A DNA stretch of 64,000 nucleotides from Sphingomonas sp. (GCF_017745215.1 NZ_JAGHZV010000001.1:372001-436000), one strand, 5' to 3'; positions 35,839 through 45,048 are shown, numbered from the stretch's first letter. The notes: a model not told the origin generated them from the letters alone. Numbers and translations are program-made.

Positions 35839-37422
35839 TCATTCCTGCGTGCGCGAAAGGCGGGGGACGATCAGGAACACCGCGGCCATCAGCAGATAGC
35901 CCGCGACCCACTGGTTCCACGCCAGGAACGGCGGCTCCAGCACACCCACCACGTCGCCGCCGCGGATCACCGTGCGGTGGATGAACCCGGTCGCCGCCAG
36001 CGCCGCACCGCCCGCGGCCCAGGCGGCGGCGGCCTGGAATCGCTTCTCGATCACGTAGAAGGTGATCGCCGCCAGCAGCATGCCGGTGTAGATATAGCCC
36101 TGCGCCAGCGCGAACATGCCGTCGGCGTGGAAGCCGCGCATCGTCGCGAAGGCATCCACGGTCGCCTGGTCGAAGAAGCTGCGCTGCGCCTCGATGCCGG
36201 TGACGGTCAGCGCATGCTTGACCGCCAGCGCGATATAGGCGGCGAGCGCGGGGAGCAGCCCCATCACCACCGCCGGCATGTGGCGCCGCTCGGCCGCCTC
36301 GAAGCTCTGCGCGCACACGACGATGCCGATCCAGATGATCATCGGCATCACTGCCTCGACGGGGATCGCGTAGGTGATCAGCGTCAGCGATCCCGTGAAG
36401 CATACCAAGGTCCAGAAGATCGCGCTCATCGTCGAATAGCCGGCGCGCGCGCCCATGCGCTTGTAGCCGGGATGGCCGACATAGACCGAATTGGGGAAGG
36501 GCGACCCGAAGGCGGCGGCGGCGAGGCTGCCGATGCCGTTCATCATGAGCAGCGGCCGCGGCGCATAGCTGTCGCCCGCGGCGGCGGCCGATTCGATGTT
36601 CTGGAGCCCCGAGAGCAGGAAGATGAAGCCGAACGGAAGCACGATCGGGAGGTAGCCGGCGGCGAGCCCGAGCGAGTCCCACGCCGCGACCGCTTCCAGG
36701 CGCGGCAGGTTGAGGCCGAGGTGCGCGAAGTCGACCGGCGCACCCGGCACGACGCTCGGCAGCCCGAGCGCGTGCAGCAGCCAGGCGAGCCCGGTGCCGA
36801 CCAGCAGCACCGCGGCGCCGCTCGGGATCGGCAGCCGCAGCCGCTGGTTGCCGAAGAAGAAGGTGAGGATCAGCGCCAGCGCCGTGAAGCCGATCACCGG
36901 ATAGGCGAAGGTGCGGAAGACGAGATCGAGGCTGAGGAACACGAGCGCGGTGCCCGCCACGCTGACCAGCAGCACGATGCGCGGCGTGAACCGGCGGATA
37001 TGGTGGACGACGAACGCGCCGCAGAACTCGACCAGCCCCGAGCCGACGCACGCCCAGAGTCCGACGTGCCAGGCGAGCAGGTCGGCAGCTTCCTTGGCAT
37101 TGCCCGCAGCGAGCGCGCCCTGCTGGACCGGGTACATCACCAGGAAGACGTTGACGACCACGGTGATGATGCTCGCGCCGAACGGGATCGCGCACACGTC
37201 GTCGCGGCCTTCGGCGCGGGCGAGCCGCAGCGCCTGCCAGGCGTAGAAGCCGTTGCCGATCACCAGGCCCACCGCGACCGCCGGCATGATCCGGCCGAAC
37301 ACCAGCTCGCCCGGGAAGCCGAGGAAGCCGGTCAGCAGCCCCTGCATCACGATCAGCGTCATCATCGCATCGAGGCTGACCGCGAAGAACCCTTCCCAGT
37401 CGCCCTTGGTGAATGCCTTCAT
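35839..37422 (-). CDS. NCS2-like purine/pyrimidine-type permease
   Basis: 527 residues from the ATG at 37422 (GGGGGC upstream). About 12-14 hydrophobic segments with NCS2/AzgA-style landmarks: DAMMTLIVMQGLLTGFLGFP in TM1, IPFGASIITVVVNVFLVMYP, SGLQNIESAAAAGDSY and GHPGYKRMGARAGYSTM. NCS2 carriers import nucleobases, xanthine or related heterocycles by proton symport. First gene to the left of a divergent promoter that carries the 19-bp palindrome shared across this locus, so it probably imports the locus substrate or an intermediate. Confidence 0.85.
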   Translation of the reverse strand: MKAFTKGDWEGFFAVSLDAMMTLIVMQGLLTGFLGFPGELVFGRIMPAVAVGLVIGNGFYAWQALRLARAEGRDDVCAIPFGASIITVVVNVFLVMYPVQQGALAAGNAKEAADLLAWHVGLWACVGSGLVEFCGAFVVHHIRRFTPRIVLLVSVAGTALVFLSLDLVFRTFAYPVIGFTALALILTFFFGNQRLRLPIPSGAAVLLVGTGLAWLLHALGLPSVVPGAPVDFAHLGLNLPRLEAVAAWDSLGLAAGYLPIVLPFGFIFLLSGLQNIESAAAAGDSYAPRPLLMMNGIGSLAAAAFGSPFPNSVYVGHPGYKRMGARAGYSTMSAIFWTLVCFTGSLTLITYAIPVEAVMPMIIWIGIVVCAQSFEAAERRHMPAVVMGLLPALAAYIALAVKHALTVTGIEAQRSFFDQATVDAFATMRGFHADGMFALAQGYIYTGMLLAAITFYVIEKRFQAAAAWAAGGAALAATGFIHRTVIRGGDVVGVLEPPFLAWNQWVAGYLLMAAVFLIVPRLSRTQE

Positions 37423-37442
37423 CTTGCCCCCGCTTGCAAGTT

Positions 37443-37461
37443 TGATCACAATATGTGACCA
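37443..37461. promoter_or_regulatory. GntR operator, site 1
   Basis: TGATCACA-ATA-TGTGACCA, one mismatch from the palindrome TGATCACA-N3-TGTGATCA seen also at 45049 and 52935. It lies 21 bp before the permease start and 51 bp before the aldehyde dehydrogenase start, so one protein could repress both genes. Confidence 0.75.
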
Positions 37462-37511
37462 CACTATGGGTTTGCTGCGCTGCGTCAAGCGGCGGTTCCA
37501 GGGGGTCGGGG

Positions 37512-38948
37512 TTGCGCAAGGTTCGCCTGTTCGTCGATGGCCGCTGGTGCGAGGGAAGCGGGGGCGCGGAGATCGACGTGCTCGATCCCGCCACCGGCAC
37601 GGCCGTCGCGCGGCTCTGCCAGGCAAGCGACGGCGACCTCGCCCGCGCGCTCGACGCGGCGTCCCGGGGGTTCGACCTGTGGCGTTCGGTTTCTCCCGAA
37701 GCGCGCGCGTCGCTGCTGCGGGCGAGCGCGGCGCAATTGCGCGAGCGGGTGGACGAGATCGCTGCGGTGCTGACCGCCGAGCAGGGCAAGCCGATCGCCC
37801 AGGCCAGGGGCGAGCTGCTCGGCACGATCGGCTATTTCCTCGAGATGGCCGAGCTCGCGCTGGCGATTCCCGATCGCAGCGTCGCCGATGCCGCGGCGGG
37901 GATGCGGCGCGTGATCGCGCATGAACCGGTCGGACCGATCTATGCGGTGTCGCCGTGGAACATGCCGGCGCTGCTGCCCGCGCGGAAGATCGCGATCGCG
38001 ATCGCCGCCGGCTGTTCGGTGGTGCTCAAGCCCGCCGAGGAGACTCCGGAGACGATCGTGCGCATCGTCGAGTGCTGCGTGGCCGCCGGGCTGCCGCCGG
38101 GGGTGGTCAACCTCGTCCATGGCCCCGCGGCGGCGGTGTCCGACGCGATGCTCGCCTCGCCGGTGATCCGGAAGCTGTCGTTCACCGGGTCGACGGCGGT
38201 CGGCCGGCTGCTGTCGGCCAGGGCGGGCGAGCGGCTGATCCCGGTCAGCATGGAGCTGGGCGGGCACGCGCCGGTGATCGTCTGCGAGGACGTGGACGTC
38301 GGCGCGACGGCGGCGGCGCTCGCACGGGCGCGGCATGCGAATGCCGGCCAGTCGTGCATGGCGCCGACGCGCTTCTTCGTCGCCGATGCGATCCACGATC
38401 GCTTCGTGGCGGCCTATGCGGCGGAGGCCGCGGCGCTGCGGATCGGGCCCGGCGCCGATCCCGCGACCGACATGGGCCCGCTCGCGACGCCGCGCCGGGT
38501 GGCGGCGATGCAGCGGCTGGTGGACGATGCGCTGGGCAAGGGCGCGCGGCTGGTGACGGGCGCCGCCGCGCTCGAAGGACCGGGCTGGTTCTACCCGCCC
38601 ACCGTCCTTGGGGACGTGCCTTCCGATGCGGCGATCCTGTCCGAGGAGCCGTTCGGGCCGGTGACGCCGATCCTGCGCTTCGCCGACGAGGTCGAGGCAG
38701 TCGCGCAGGCGAATACCACCGACTATGGGCTGGCCGCCTATGTGTTCAGCGCCGATGACGCGCGTGCCGGCAGGATCGCGGCGCAGCTCCGCACCGGGCT
38801 GGTCGCGGTCAACAGCACCCAGATCGTCTCGCCCCAGGTACCATTCGGCGGCATCGGCGCGTCCGGCAACGGGCGCGAGGGGGCGATCGAGGGGCTGCTG
38901 CAGGCGATGGTGACCAAGACCGTCTCGATTCCGTTGGACGCGGGCTGA
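37512..38948 (+). CDS. Aldehyde dehydrogenase (succinate-semialdehyde dehydrogenase-like)
   Basis: 478 residues from the TTG at 37512, preceded by an AGGGGGTCGGG purine run and giving the normal ALDH start MRKVRLFVDGRW. NAD(P)-dependent oxidation of an aldehyde to an acid. Landmarks: AVSPWNMPALLPARK, FTGSTAVGR, catalytic Glu in MELGGHAP, nucleophile Cys in NAGQSCMAPT, and EEPFGPVTPIL. First gene of the plus-strand unit ALDH, amidohydrolase, DUF2165, cytochrome c. In an amine-degradation setting it would oxidise the aldehyde left after deamination; that is inference. Confidence 0.92.
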   Translation: MRKVRLFVDGRWCEGSGGAEIDVLDPATGTAVARLCQASDGDLARALDAASRGFDLWRSVSPEARASLLRASAAQLRERVDEIAAVLTAEQGKPIAQARGELLGTIGYFLEMAELALAIPDRSVADAAAGMRRVIAHEPVGPIYAVSPWNMPALLPARKIAIAIAAGCSVVLKPAEETPETIVRIVECCVAAGLPPGVVNLVHGPAAAVSDAMLASPVIRKLSFTGSTAVGRLLSARAGERLIPVSMELGGHAPVIVCEDVDVGATAAALARARHANAGQSCMAPTRFFVADAIHDRFVAAYAAEAAALRIGPGADPATDMGPLATPRRVAAMQRLVDDALGKGARLVTGAAALEGPGWFYPPTVLGDVPSDAAILSEEPFGPVTPILRFADEVEAVAQANTTDYGLAAYVFSADDARAGRIAAQLRTGLVAVNSTQIVSPQVPFGGIGASGNGREGAIEGLLQAMVTKTVSIPLDAG

Positions 38949-38969
38949 GCGGGTGAGGATGATGGCCCG

Positions 38970-40145
38970 GTGATCGAGCGACACGACGGCAGCCTGCGGA
39001 TCGAGGGGGCGGTGATCGGCGCGGGGCAGGGCGTGTTCGACCTGATCCTCGACGGCGGCCGCATCGCCGCGATCGCGCCAAGCGGCGTGGCGGCGCGCAC
39101 GCTCTGCCTGCCGCCGCTCGCCGATCTTCATTTGCACGCCTGCCGCGCGTTCCTCGGCGCCGGGCCGCCGGTGGCGGGACTCGGCGAGGCGGTGAAGCAG
39201 GTGCAGGCGCGGCTCGCCGACTATGGCCCGGCCGATTATGCGCGGCATGCCGCCCGGCTCTACGGCCGCGCGCGCGGCCATGGCACGACGCGGATGCGCA
39301 CCCATGCCGATGTCGACGCGCGTGTCGGGCTCGACGCGGTGCTCGGGTCGCTGCAGGCGCGCGAGGCGGTCGACGCCGCGGTCGAGGTGGTCGCGTTCGT
39401 GACCGCGCGCGGCGATCCGGCGGGCGCCGAGGAGCAGGCGATGCTGCGCGACGCGGTGGCGCAAGGGGCGACGATGATCGGCGCCGCGCTCGATTTCGTC
39501 GTGGATGCCGGACGGGCGATCGACGCGCTGCTCGACCTGGCGGGCGAGCTCGACGTCGGCGTCGACGTGCATCTGGACGAGCATCTCGACCCAGGCCGGA
39601 GCCATAGCCGGCGCTTCGCCGAGGCGGTGTCCGCCCGCGCGCTTCCCGATGTCACGATCAGCCATGCCTGCGCGGTCGGTGCGCTCGAGGCGCCCGAGCG
39701 CAGCCGCGCGATCGACGCCTTCCTCGCCGCCGGCGTCACGGTGATCGCGCTTCCGGCCACCAACCTGTTCCTGCAGGACCGTGCCGGCGGCGCGGCGGCG
39801 CGGCGCGGGATCACCTGCGTGGCGGAGCTGCTTGCGGCGGGCGTGCCGCTGCGCTTCGCAAGCGACAATGTGCGCGACCCCTTTTACCCGCTCGGCGACG
39901 GCGACCTGCTCGACGTGGCGGCGATGGCCATGACCGGGGTGCCGCTCGCCGACGAGGCCGCGCTGGTCGCGGGCATCTGCGACGGGCGCGCCACGCTGTC
40001 GGCCGGCGATCCCGCCGATCTGGTGCTGGTCCCCGCCGCCAGCTTCGCCGAAGCCCTCGCGACGCGGCCGGCCGGCCGCACCGTCCTTCGCGGGGGTCGT
40101 CCGCTCCCGTCCGCGCCTGCCCAGGAGACCTGCCATGCCTGCTAG
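38970..40145 (+). CDS. Amidohydrolase, cytosine-deaminase-like
   Basis: 391 residues from the GTG at 38970. Metal-dependent TIM-barrel hydrolase. Metal ligands visible: DLHLH (H54, H56), HLDEH, SHA near 232, and Asp in ASDNVRDPFYPLG, the pattern of the cytosine/isoguanine deaminase and N-isopropylammelide hydrolase branch. Cytoplasmic. It overlaps the DUF2165 gene by 11 bases. One of three cyclic amidohydrolases in this locus, suggesting successive hydrolytic deaminations or ring openings of a nitrogen heterocycle. Confidence 0.88.
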   Translation: MIERHDGSLRIEGAVIGAGQGVFDLILDGGRIAAIAPSGVAARTLCLPPLADLHLHACRAFLGAGPPVAGLGEAVKQVQARLADYGPADYARHAARLYGRARGHGTTRMRTHADVDARVGLDAVLGSLQAREAVDAAVEVVAFVTARGDPAGAEEQAMLRDAVAQGATMIGAALDFVVDAGRAIDALLDLAGELDVGVDVHLDEHLDPGRSHSRRFAEAVSARALPDVTISHACAVGALEAPERSRAIDAFLAAGVTVIALPATNLFLQDRAGGAAARRGITCVAELLAAGVPLRFASDNVRDPFYPLGDGDLLDVAAMAMTGVPLADEAALVAGICDGRATLSAGDPADLVLVPAASFAEALATRPAGRTVLRGGRPLPSAPAQETCHAC

Positions 40146-40635
40146 TGCCGCCGTCCGGCTCTCGAAGACCGCGCTGGTCGCCACCGCGGCGTTCTTCGCG
40201 ACCCTGGTCGTGTTCAACAACGTCACCGACTATGGGTCGAACTTCAACTACGTCCACCATGTGCTGAGCATGGACACCACCTTCCCCGGCAATTCGGGGA
40301 TGTGGCGGCACATCGATTCGGTGGCGGCGACGCATGCCGCCTATGGGCTGATCATCCTGGTGGAGGCGGGAATCGCGCTGCTCGGATGGGTGGCGGTGGC
40401 GCGGCTGGCCGGGCGCCGCGGCGATCCCATGGCCTTTGCGGCGGCGAAGGGCCCGGCAGTCCTCGCGCTGACGCTCGGCATCGTGCTGTGGTTCGGCGGC
40501 TTCATCGTCCTGGGAGGCGAGTGGTTCCTGAGCTGGCAGTCGCCGACGTGGAACGGGCTCAACGAATCCGCGCGCTTCTCGATGCTCTACCTGCTCATCC
40601 TCCTCTACCTCGTCCAGCCGGAACCAGCGCAATGA
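40135..40635 (+). CDS. DUF2165 family small membrane protein
   Basis: 166 residues with four hydrophobic segments (TALVATAAFFATLVVFNNVTD; AAYGLIILVEAGIALLGWVAV; VLALTLGIVLWFGGFIVLGG; ARFSMLYLLILLYLV). The FNNVTDYGSNFNYVHHVLSMDTTF loop and the GGEWFLSWQSPTWNG loop are hallmarks of the DUF2165 family, whose function is not established. It overlaps both neighbours, and its stop overlaps the cytochrome start (ATGA), so it may be a membrane partner of that exported cytochrome. Confidence 0.85.
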   Translation: MPASAAVRLSKTALVATAAFFATLVVFNNVTDYGSNFNYVHHVLSMDTTFPGNSGMWRHIDSVAATHAAYGLIILVEAGIALLGWVAVARLAGRRGDPMAFAAAKGPAVLALTLGIVLWFGGFIVLGGEWFLSWQSPTWNGLNESARFSMLYLLILLYLVQPEPAQ

Positions 40636-41993
40636 GACTGAACCCCCTCGTCCTCTCGGCCGCCGCCCTGGGCGCCGCCATCCTGCTCCAGCCGGCGCTG
40701 TTGTCCGCCGGGTTCCCCGTGCAGAGCGCCGAGGAACAGGCCGCCGCCGCGCCGCAGCTCGCGATCCGCAGCGACACCGGCGAGACTGTCTTCACCACCG
40801 CGCAATTGCTGGCGCGCAAGGATCTGGAGACGCTGACCATCCAGGACGTCAGCGCCTATCCGCGCCAGACGATGACGTTCCGGGCGGTGAAGATGGCGTC
40901 GCTGCTGAAGGAAGTGGCGATCGAGCCGGGCGACGAAGTCCAGTTCGTGGCGACCGACGGCTTCGGCACGACCTTCCGCCCCGAGCTGCTGCAGAACACC
41001 GCCCCGGACAAGGCGATCGCCTATCTCGCCGTCGAGGACCCGCAGGCCAAATGGCCGAACCAGCGCAACAAGAGCGAATCGGCCGGCCCCTATTATCTGT
41101 TCTGGGTCCATCCCGAGCTGTCCGGCATCGGCCGCGAGCAATATCCCTATCTGATCGATCATGTCGCGATCACGCGCTCCACCGCGGCGCGCTTCCCCAA
41201 GATCCTCCCCGATCCGGCGCTGGCGGCGGACGATCCGGTGCGGCGGGGCTATGCCTCGTTCGAGAAGAACTGCCTGACGTGCCACACGATCAACGGCCAG
41301 GGCCCGGGCAGCATGGGACCGGATCTCAACAGCCCGATGAGCCCCACCGAATATTTCCAGCCCGGCATCCTGCGCCGGCTGATCCGCAACTCGCAGTCGA
41401 TCCGTGCGAACCCCAACACACCGATGGGGCCGTTCCCGCCGGAGATCCTGCCGGATGGAGAACTGGACGACCTGATCGCCTATCTGACCCATATGGCCAA
41501 GCGCCGCGGCGACGCGCCGGTCGCGGCTGACGAGAGCAGCGTGCGCGCGGTGGTGACGCGCTCGCTGATGAGCTGGCAGAGCGGCGACCGCACCGAGTTT
41601 GCCGCCACGACCGACCCGAAGCTCGTCTTCGCCTTTCCGGGCCGGCGCACCGACGCGGCGGGAGCGATGGCGGTGTTCGACAAGTGGAAGGCCGACTATC
41701 GCGACGTGAAGGTCTATATCCACCGGATCCTGGTCGACGGCGACCGCTTCGCCGCCGAATATCAGTTCGCCAACACGCCGGTCGGCGGCAAGCGGACGGT
41801 TACCGGCACGCTCGCGGTCGGGCGCGTGCAGGACGGGCGGATCGTCGAGCTGAAGGAATATCTCGACGGGCGCGTCTCGCGGGCGCAGGAGGCCGGGTGG
41901 ATGCCGGTGGACGAAGGCAAGGAGCCCTATCCCTGGCCGGCGGGCGTGGACCTGCGCGACATTCGCTTCCCGGAGATGCCGAAAAAGCCCTAG
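40632..41993 (+). CDS. Exported cytochrome c with N-terminal molybdopterin-oxidoreductase-like and C-terminal SnoaL-like domains
   Basis: 453 residues. A signal peptide (MRLNPLVLSAAALGAAILLQ) leads to a domain at about 45-185 whose pattern (FRAVKMASLLKEVAIEPGDE, FVATDGFGTTF) resembles the sulfite-oxidase Moco fold, without a visible cofactor Cys. The class I cytochrome c domain follows, with the heme site CLTCH at 214-218 and a likely axial Met in NTPMGPFP. A SnoaL/NTF2-like domain ends the protein (residues about 300-430: SLMSWQSGDRTEF, AVFDKWKADYRDV). This three-part fusion is unusual. It probably passes electrons from a periplasmic oxidation to the respiratory chain. Confidence 0.75.
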   Translation: MRLNPLVLSAAALGAAILLQPALLSAGFPVQSAEEQAAAAPQLAIRSDTGETVFTTAQLLARKDLETLTIQDVSAYPRQTMTFRAVKMASLLKEVAIEPGDEVQFVATDGFGTTFRPELLQNTAPDKAIAYLAVEDPQAKWPNQRNKSESAGPYYLFWVHPELSGIGREQYPYLIDHVAITRSTAARFPKILPDPALAADDPVRRGYASFEKNCLTCHTINGQGPGSMGPDLNSPMSPTEYFQPGILRRLIRNSQSIRANPNTPMGPFPPEILPDGELDDLIAYLTHMAKRRGDAPVAADESSVRAVVTRSLMSWQSGDRTEFAATTDPKLVFAFPGRRTDAAGAMAVFDKWKADYRDVKVYIHRILVDGDRFAAEYQFANTPVGGKRTVTGTLAVGRVQDGRIVELKEYLDGRVSRAQEAGWMPVDEGKEPYPWPAGVDLRDIRFPEMPKKP

Positions 41994-42034
41994 CCGGGGC
42001 TCGATCGGCGCGGGCTGGGTGGTCCCAGCATGTG

Positions 42035-42056
42035 GAAGGTCACACGAAGGTCACAC
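42035..42056. repeat. Tandem 11-bp direct repeat
   Basis: GAAGGTCACAC occurs twice head to tail (42035-42045 and 42046-42056) in the 274-bp gap between the cytochrome gene and the converging glutamine-synthetase-like gene. Function unknown; the half-site resembles one arm of the GntR operator only loosely. Confidence 0.5.
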
Positions 42057-42211
42057 TATCGCGTAAGTTTCCCGCCGCGCAGACCGGGGGCGAAGTGCGC
42101 GGTTCGCCAAGTGCGGATCGACCGAGTCAAAGAGCGGCCGGCATGACCGGCCCCGCGAGCCAAGCAGGCGAAATCCTACATTTCAAGCAGAGAGCGGAAT
42201 CCGCGGAAGCG

Positions 42212-42234
42212 CGCCCTTCGACAAGCTCAGGGCG
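42212..42234. repeat. Sphingomonad-type short palindrome
   Basis: CGCCCT and AGGGCG enclose TCGACAAGCTC, followed by GAACGGTGAA. This CTTCGACAAGCTCAGGGCG hairpin is a familiar intergenic element in Sphingomonas-like genomes. It lies between converging genes, where it may help terminate transcription. Confidence 0.55.
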
Positions 42235-42267
42235 AACGGTGAATGTTCCACCGCAACGGAACCGCCC

Positions 42268-43698
42268 CTAGAAGATGTCGAAATATTCGCGCTGCTCCCA
42301 GTCGGTGACCTGGGCGTGGAAGCGGTCGACCTCGGCCTGCTTGATGCGCGCATAATAGTCGACGAAGTCTTCGCCCAGCGCGGCGCGCCAGAAGGGCGAG
42401 GCGCGGAACAGCGCGACTGCTTCGGCAAGGCTGGCGGGGAGCCGTTCGATCGTGCCGTCATAGGGCGTCTCGCTGACGGGCGGCGGCTCCATCGCCTGCG
42501 CGATGCCGTCGAGGCCGGCGAGTATCTGGCTGGCGAGGTAGAGATAGGGGTTGGCGGCCGGATCGCCGACGCGGTTCTCGAGATGCGCCGCCGCGGGCTC
42601 GGTGCCGGGCACGATCCGCAGCATCGCCGCGCGGTTGTCCCGCCCCCAGGCGATGCCGTCGGGTGCGAGCGAATGCGGGCGGTAGCGCTTGTAGCCGGTG
42701 ACCGTCGGCGTGGTCAGCACGCAGCCGTCGCGCGCATGCGCCAGCAGCCCGGCCGCGAAGCGGCGCGCGACCGGCGACAGCATCTCGCCTTCGCCGGGCG
42801 CGAAGGCGTTGCCGCCGTCCGCGCCAAACAGCGACTGGTGCAGATGCCATCCGCTGGAGAAGCAATTGTCGAGCGCCGGCCGGCACATGAAGGTCGCATG
42901 ATAGCCCTGCCGCCGCAGCGCCTGCTTCAGCGCCGAGCGCAGCAGCACCATGTCGTCGGCGAGGCCGAGCCCCGGGCGCGGCGCGAAGGTGAGCTCGATC
43001 TGGCCGGGGCCGAACTCGAGCTCCATCGTGCGCAGCGGCAGTGCCAGCCCCGCGCAGGTCTCGCGGACGATGTCGAGCACCGGACCATATTGGTCGAGCC
43101 GCTGGTCGGTCAGATATTGGTAGCCGTGCCCGATCAGCGCCACCGAGGGGGCCGGCCCCGGTTGGGTCGCAGCGCCCGTCGCCAGCCGCGCGTCGACGAG
43201 GCGGAAGACGTGCAGCTCGACCTCGAGCCCGCCCAGATAGCCGAACCCGGCCTCGGCCAGCCGCGCCAGCGCCGAACGCGCGACATGCCGCGTCGCCAGC
43301 GCCACCGGCCGCCCGTCGGGATGATGGAGGTCGCACAGCACGCCTGCCGTCCCCGGCGCCCAGGGCAGCAGGTGGAAGGTCTCCGGATCGGCGACCATCA
43401 CCACGTCGCTGCCGCCGCGCAGGTTCTCCGGCGGTGCCGCCTCGCGCGTCCAGAGCGGAACGACGGTGCGGTGCGACGTGTCCTTCAGCAACAGCGTCGA
43501 GGTGATCGCGCAGCCGCCGCGCAGGAAGGAGTCGAGCTGCCCCGCCAGTACCGTCTTGCCGCGCAGGATGCCGTGCTGGTCGGGAAAGGCGAAGCGGATC
43601 GCCTCGATCCCGCCGTCCGCGACCCGCCTCCGCAGGCGCTCGGCCGCGGCCTGCTGCGCATCCGACCACAGCCCATGCCGCGCGACGAAGCCGCTCAT
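42268..43698 (-). CDS. Glutamine-synthetase-like ligase (gamma-glutamylamide synthetase type)
   Basis: 476 residues from the ATG at 43698, which overlaps the Rieske stop (ATGA). The glutamine synthetase fold is clear: an N-terminal grasp (FAFPDQHGILRGKTV), GGLEVELHVF (metal Glu), MELEFGPGQIELTF, SSGWHLHQSLF (the GS His motif), and the Arg-rich RPHSLAPDGIAWGRDNRAAMLRI. It is too diverged for a housekeeping GlnA and fits the GlnT/PuuA/IpuC class, which adds gamma-glutamyl groups to amines. Coupling to a Rieske oxygenase recalls aniline-type pathways, in which the amine is glutamylated before oxygenation. Confidence 0.85.
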   Translation of the reverse strand: MSGFVARHGLWSDAQQAAAERLRRRVADGGIEAIRFAFPDQHGILRGKTVLAGQLDSFLRGGCAITSTLLLKDTSHRTVVPLWTREAAPPENLRGGSDVVMVADPETFHLLPWAPGTAGVLCDLHHPDGRPVALATRHVARSALARLAEAGFGYLGGLEVELHVFRLVDARLATGAATQPGPAPSVALIGHGYQYLTDQRLDQYGPVLDIVRETCAGLALPLRTMELEFGPGQIELTFAPRPGLGLADDMVLLRSALKQALRRQGYHATFMCRPALDNCFSSGWHLHQSLFGADGGNAFAPGEGEMLSPVARRFAAGLLAHARDGCVLTTPTVTGYKRYRPHSLAPDGIAWGRDNRAAMLRIVPGTEPAAAHLENRVGDPAANPYLYLASQILAGLDGIAQAMEPPPVSETPYDGTIERLPASLAEAVALFRASPFWRAALGEDFVDYYARIKQAEVDRFHAQVTDWEQREYFDIF

Positions 43699-44993
43699 GC
43701 CGGCACGTCCGTCCACGCCGCCGCGCGTCGTGCTGCCGCCCGCTCGCGCCAGCCCTCGACGTCCGCCCCCGCCGGCAGCAGGCAGTCGATCGCCGCCGCG
43801 TCGCTTCCGTCCCCCGGCGGTGGGGACGGAACATCCTCATTCCCTTCGATCGCGCGCATCGCGTCCTTGAACAGGCGGCGGAAGGTGACGATGCCGATGT
43901 CGGTGCGGCCCAGCAGCTCGCGGGTGCGGTCGGCGATCGGGCCGGGCGATTCGACCGCCCATTGGTCGTGGACGTTGATGTCCTGGCCCATGCCCGTGTA
44001 GGTCTCCAGCCGCTGCTCCTCGGCATCGAAGCCGTAGCGCGTGGCGGCGTTCCGGCGCGGCGCATAGTCGGGCAGGGTGCATTCGGCGATCCGCTGCGCG
44101 CGCATGCGATCCTGGTCGACCGGCTCGGCATAGCTGGTGAAGATCGAGTACCAATAGCAGCGGGTGTCGTCGACCGGCACGTGCCACTGGGTGATCCCCA
44201 TCGTCGGGCTCATCGGAATGGCGATGGCGTTGGGGAAGATCTGGTTGGTGACGCGCACGTGCACGCCGTGTTCGCCTGCGTCGCGGATCGCCTTCAGCCG
44301 CAGGCCATATGGCGTCTGCTCGACCTGGATGCGCGGCCGGGCGTATTCGCGCAGCAGCCGGGTCATCGGCATCGTCGTCTCGGCGGCGCCCGCGGCGCGG
44401 AACTGCTCGCCGTAGCGCGCCTCCGCCGCGTCGGTCTCGAAGCGGTGGAGGTACGAGGCATGCGCGGGATCGATGCCCACCTCCAGCGCCTGCAGCCAGT
44501 TGCATTCCCACAGCCCCTTGAAGGCGAAGCCGTGCGTGCCGGGCGCCTCGAAACAGTCGAGATGCGGAAAGCGCGGCGGATCGCCCGGCCCCAGATAGGC
44601 CCAGACGATGCCGGCGCGCACGAGGCAGGGATAGGCGCGCGCCACCCGCCGGTCGCCCAGGCCCGCGCCGTCCGCCTCCGCCGGGCGTTCGAGGCAGCGG
44701 CCGAGCCGGTCGAACAGCCAGCCGTGGAACGGGCAGCGCAGCCCGCCGTCCTCGCACCGGCCGTAGCTCAGGTCGACGCCGCGGTGAGGGCAGCTGCGCT
44801 GGACCAGCCCCAGGTCGCCGGCGTCGTCCCGGAACAGGACGAGCCGCTCCCCGAGCAGCGTGACCGGTACCACCGGATGCGCGTCCAGCTCCTCCGCCAG
44901 CGCCGCCGGCTGCCAGTAGCGGCGCAGCACCTCGCCGCCGGGCGTGCCCGGTCCCACCCGGGTCAGACGTTCATTCTCTTCCGCGGTGATCAT
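43695..44993 (-). CDS. Rieske non-heme iron oxygenase, alpha subunit (phthalate-dioxygenase family)
   Basis: 432 residues from the ATG at 44993 (GGAAG upstream). The Rieske [2Fe-2S] ligands are C68 and H70 (CPHRG), C87 and H90 (CPFHGW). The mononuclear iron site has two His in GIDPAHASYLHRF and a later Asp. It fits the single-alpha-subunit family that hydroxylates or demethylates aromatic and heterocyclic rings with an external reductase. No ferredoxin/reductase gene is seen in the window, so electrons must come from elsewhere. First gene left of the divergent promoter with operator site 2; coupled to the glutamine-synthetase-like gene. Confidence 0.92.
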   Translation of the reverse strand: MITAEENERLTRVGPGTPGGEVLRRYWQPAALAEELDAHPVVPVTLLGERLVLFRDDAGDLGLVQRSCPHRGVDLSYGRCEDGGLRCPFHGWLFDRLGRCLERPAEADGAGLGDRRVARAYPCLVRAGIVWAYLGPGDPPRFPHLDCFEAPGTHGFAFKGLWECNWLQALEVGIDPAHASYLHRFETDAAEARYGEQFRAAGAAETTMPMTRLLREYARPRIQVEQTPYGLRLKAIRDAGEHGVHVRVTNQIFPNAIAIPMSPTMGITQWHVPVDDTRCYWYSIFTSYAEPVDQDRMRAQRIAECTLPDYAPRRNAATRYGFDAEEQRLETYTGMGQDINVHDQWAVESPGPIADRTRELLGRTDIGIVTFRRLFKDAMRAIEGNEDVPSPPPGDGSDAAAIDCLLPAGADVEGWRERAAARRAAAWTDVPA

Positions 44994-45048
44994 CGCTTCC
45001 ACCCTCTTCGCCGTCCTCGTACGAAGGTCGCATCGCGCGGCGTTGACT

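Noticed and set aside
37485..40226. 913-codon open frame on the minus strand
   Set aside because: Antisense to the aldehyde dehydrogenase and amidohydrolase genes; no domain seen.
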